From JAHEDH01 sp965364515 (GTDB lineage: Bacteria; Actinomycetota; Acidimicrobiia; Spongiisociales; ZC4RG35): 5,296 nucleotides of DNA. The DNA lies in NCBI GenBank assembly GCA_965364515.1, contig CBDTXZ010000209.1:1-5296 (forward strand), given 5' to 3'. A program made the position numbers and the translations under genes. The notes under the pieces were generated by a model. The model made no database searches. It was not told the origin of the DNA and was given only the letters and a program-made list of their open reading frames with translations. How positions within the stretch are numbered: position 1 is the stretch's first letter; the number at the start of each line of letters is the position of its first letter. Positions 5,252-5,296 of the stretch are shown here, piece by piece.

Positions 5252-5296
5252 CTAATTCGCCCCGTGGCAGCGCTTGTACTTCTTGCCCGAACCGCA
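5252..5296 (-). CDS. secA: SecA preprotein translocase ATPase, C-terminal end only (partial)
   Basis: Only the last 14 codons and the TAG stop lie in the window. They read CGSGKKYKRCHGAN, the end of the SEC-C zinc-binding motif (C-x-C-x8-[HC]-x) found at the SecA C-terminus; the first cysteine falls just outside the right edge. SecA is the cytosolic ATPase that pushes unfolded preproteins through SecYEG, and this tail binds zinc and, in proteobacteria, SecB and ribosomes. SEC-C motifs also occur in other small proteins, so identity rests on the motif, its extreme C-terminal position and the neighbouring prfB, since secA-prfB is a frequent order in Actinomycetota. The gene ends about 160 bp before the prfB start. 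Confidence 0.8.
   Translation of the reverse strand, partial: CGSGKKYKRCHGAN

Overview
The window reads as a chromosomal housekeeping block from a high-GC bacterium, with every confident gene on the minus strand. From right to left, in the direction of transcription, it holds the 3' end of secA, prfB (release factor 2, with a programmed frameshift), ftsE, ftsX, a secreted coiled-coil M23 peptidase, and smpB. The order secA-prfB-ftsE-ftsX-hydrolase-smpB, the GC-rich codon use and the protein sequences suggest an Actinomycetota member, possibly of the Acidimicrobiia type. That placement is inference from family knowledge, not from a search.

Region by region: 1-152 holds a strong hairpin terminator (3-39) and a perfect 16-bp palindrome (48-63). 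153-3545 is a tight four-gene operon, ftsE > ftsX > M23 hydrolase > smpB. Its junctions are ATGA, TGATG and ATGA overlaps, so the genes are almost certainly translationally coupled. 3546-3983 is a 438-bp gap rich in inverted repeats, including four copies of GTTCTTGT in alternating orientation. It probably carries the ftsE promoter and may contain one very short open frame. 3984-5091 is prfB, split at an in-frame UGA by a textbook +1 frameshift site. 5092-5251 is a short gap, and 5252-5296 encodes the zinc-binding tail of SecA.

How the genes work together: FtsE (ATPase) and FtsX (membrane protein) form a type VII ABC mechanotransmitter at the division site. Its extracellular loop normally holds and activates a coiled-coil peptidoglycan hydrolase or hydrolase activator. 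The next gene encodes just such a protein, and its zinc site and catalytic histidines are complete, so FtsEX here may drive a directly active M23 endopeptidase rather than a degenerate EnvC-type activator. SmpB (tmRNA partner in ribosome rescue) and RF2 (termination at UGA/UAA) are translation quality-control factors, and SecA is the export motor.

Nothing here amounts to a clearly new system. The least explained part is the repeat-rich gap upstream of ftsE. The catalytically complete division hydrolase and the acidic FtsE tail are the other points worth checking.
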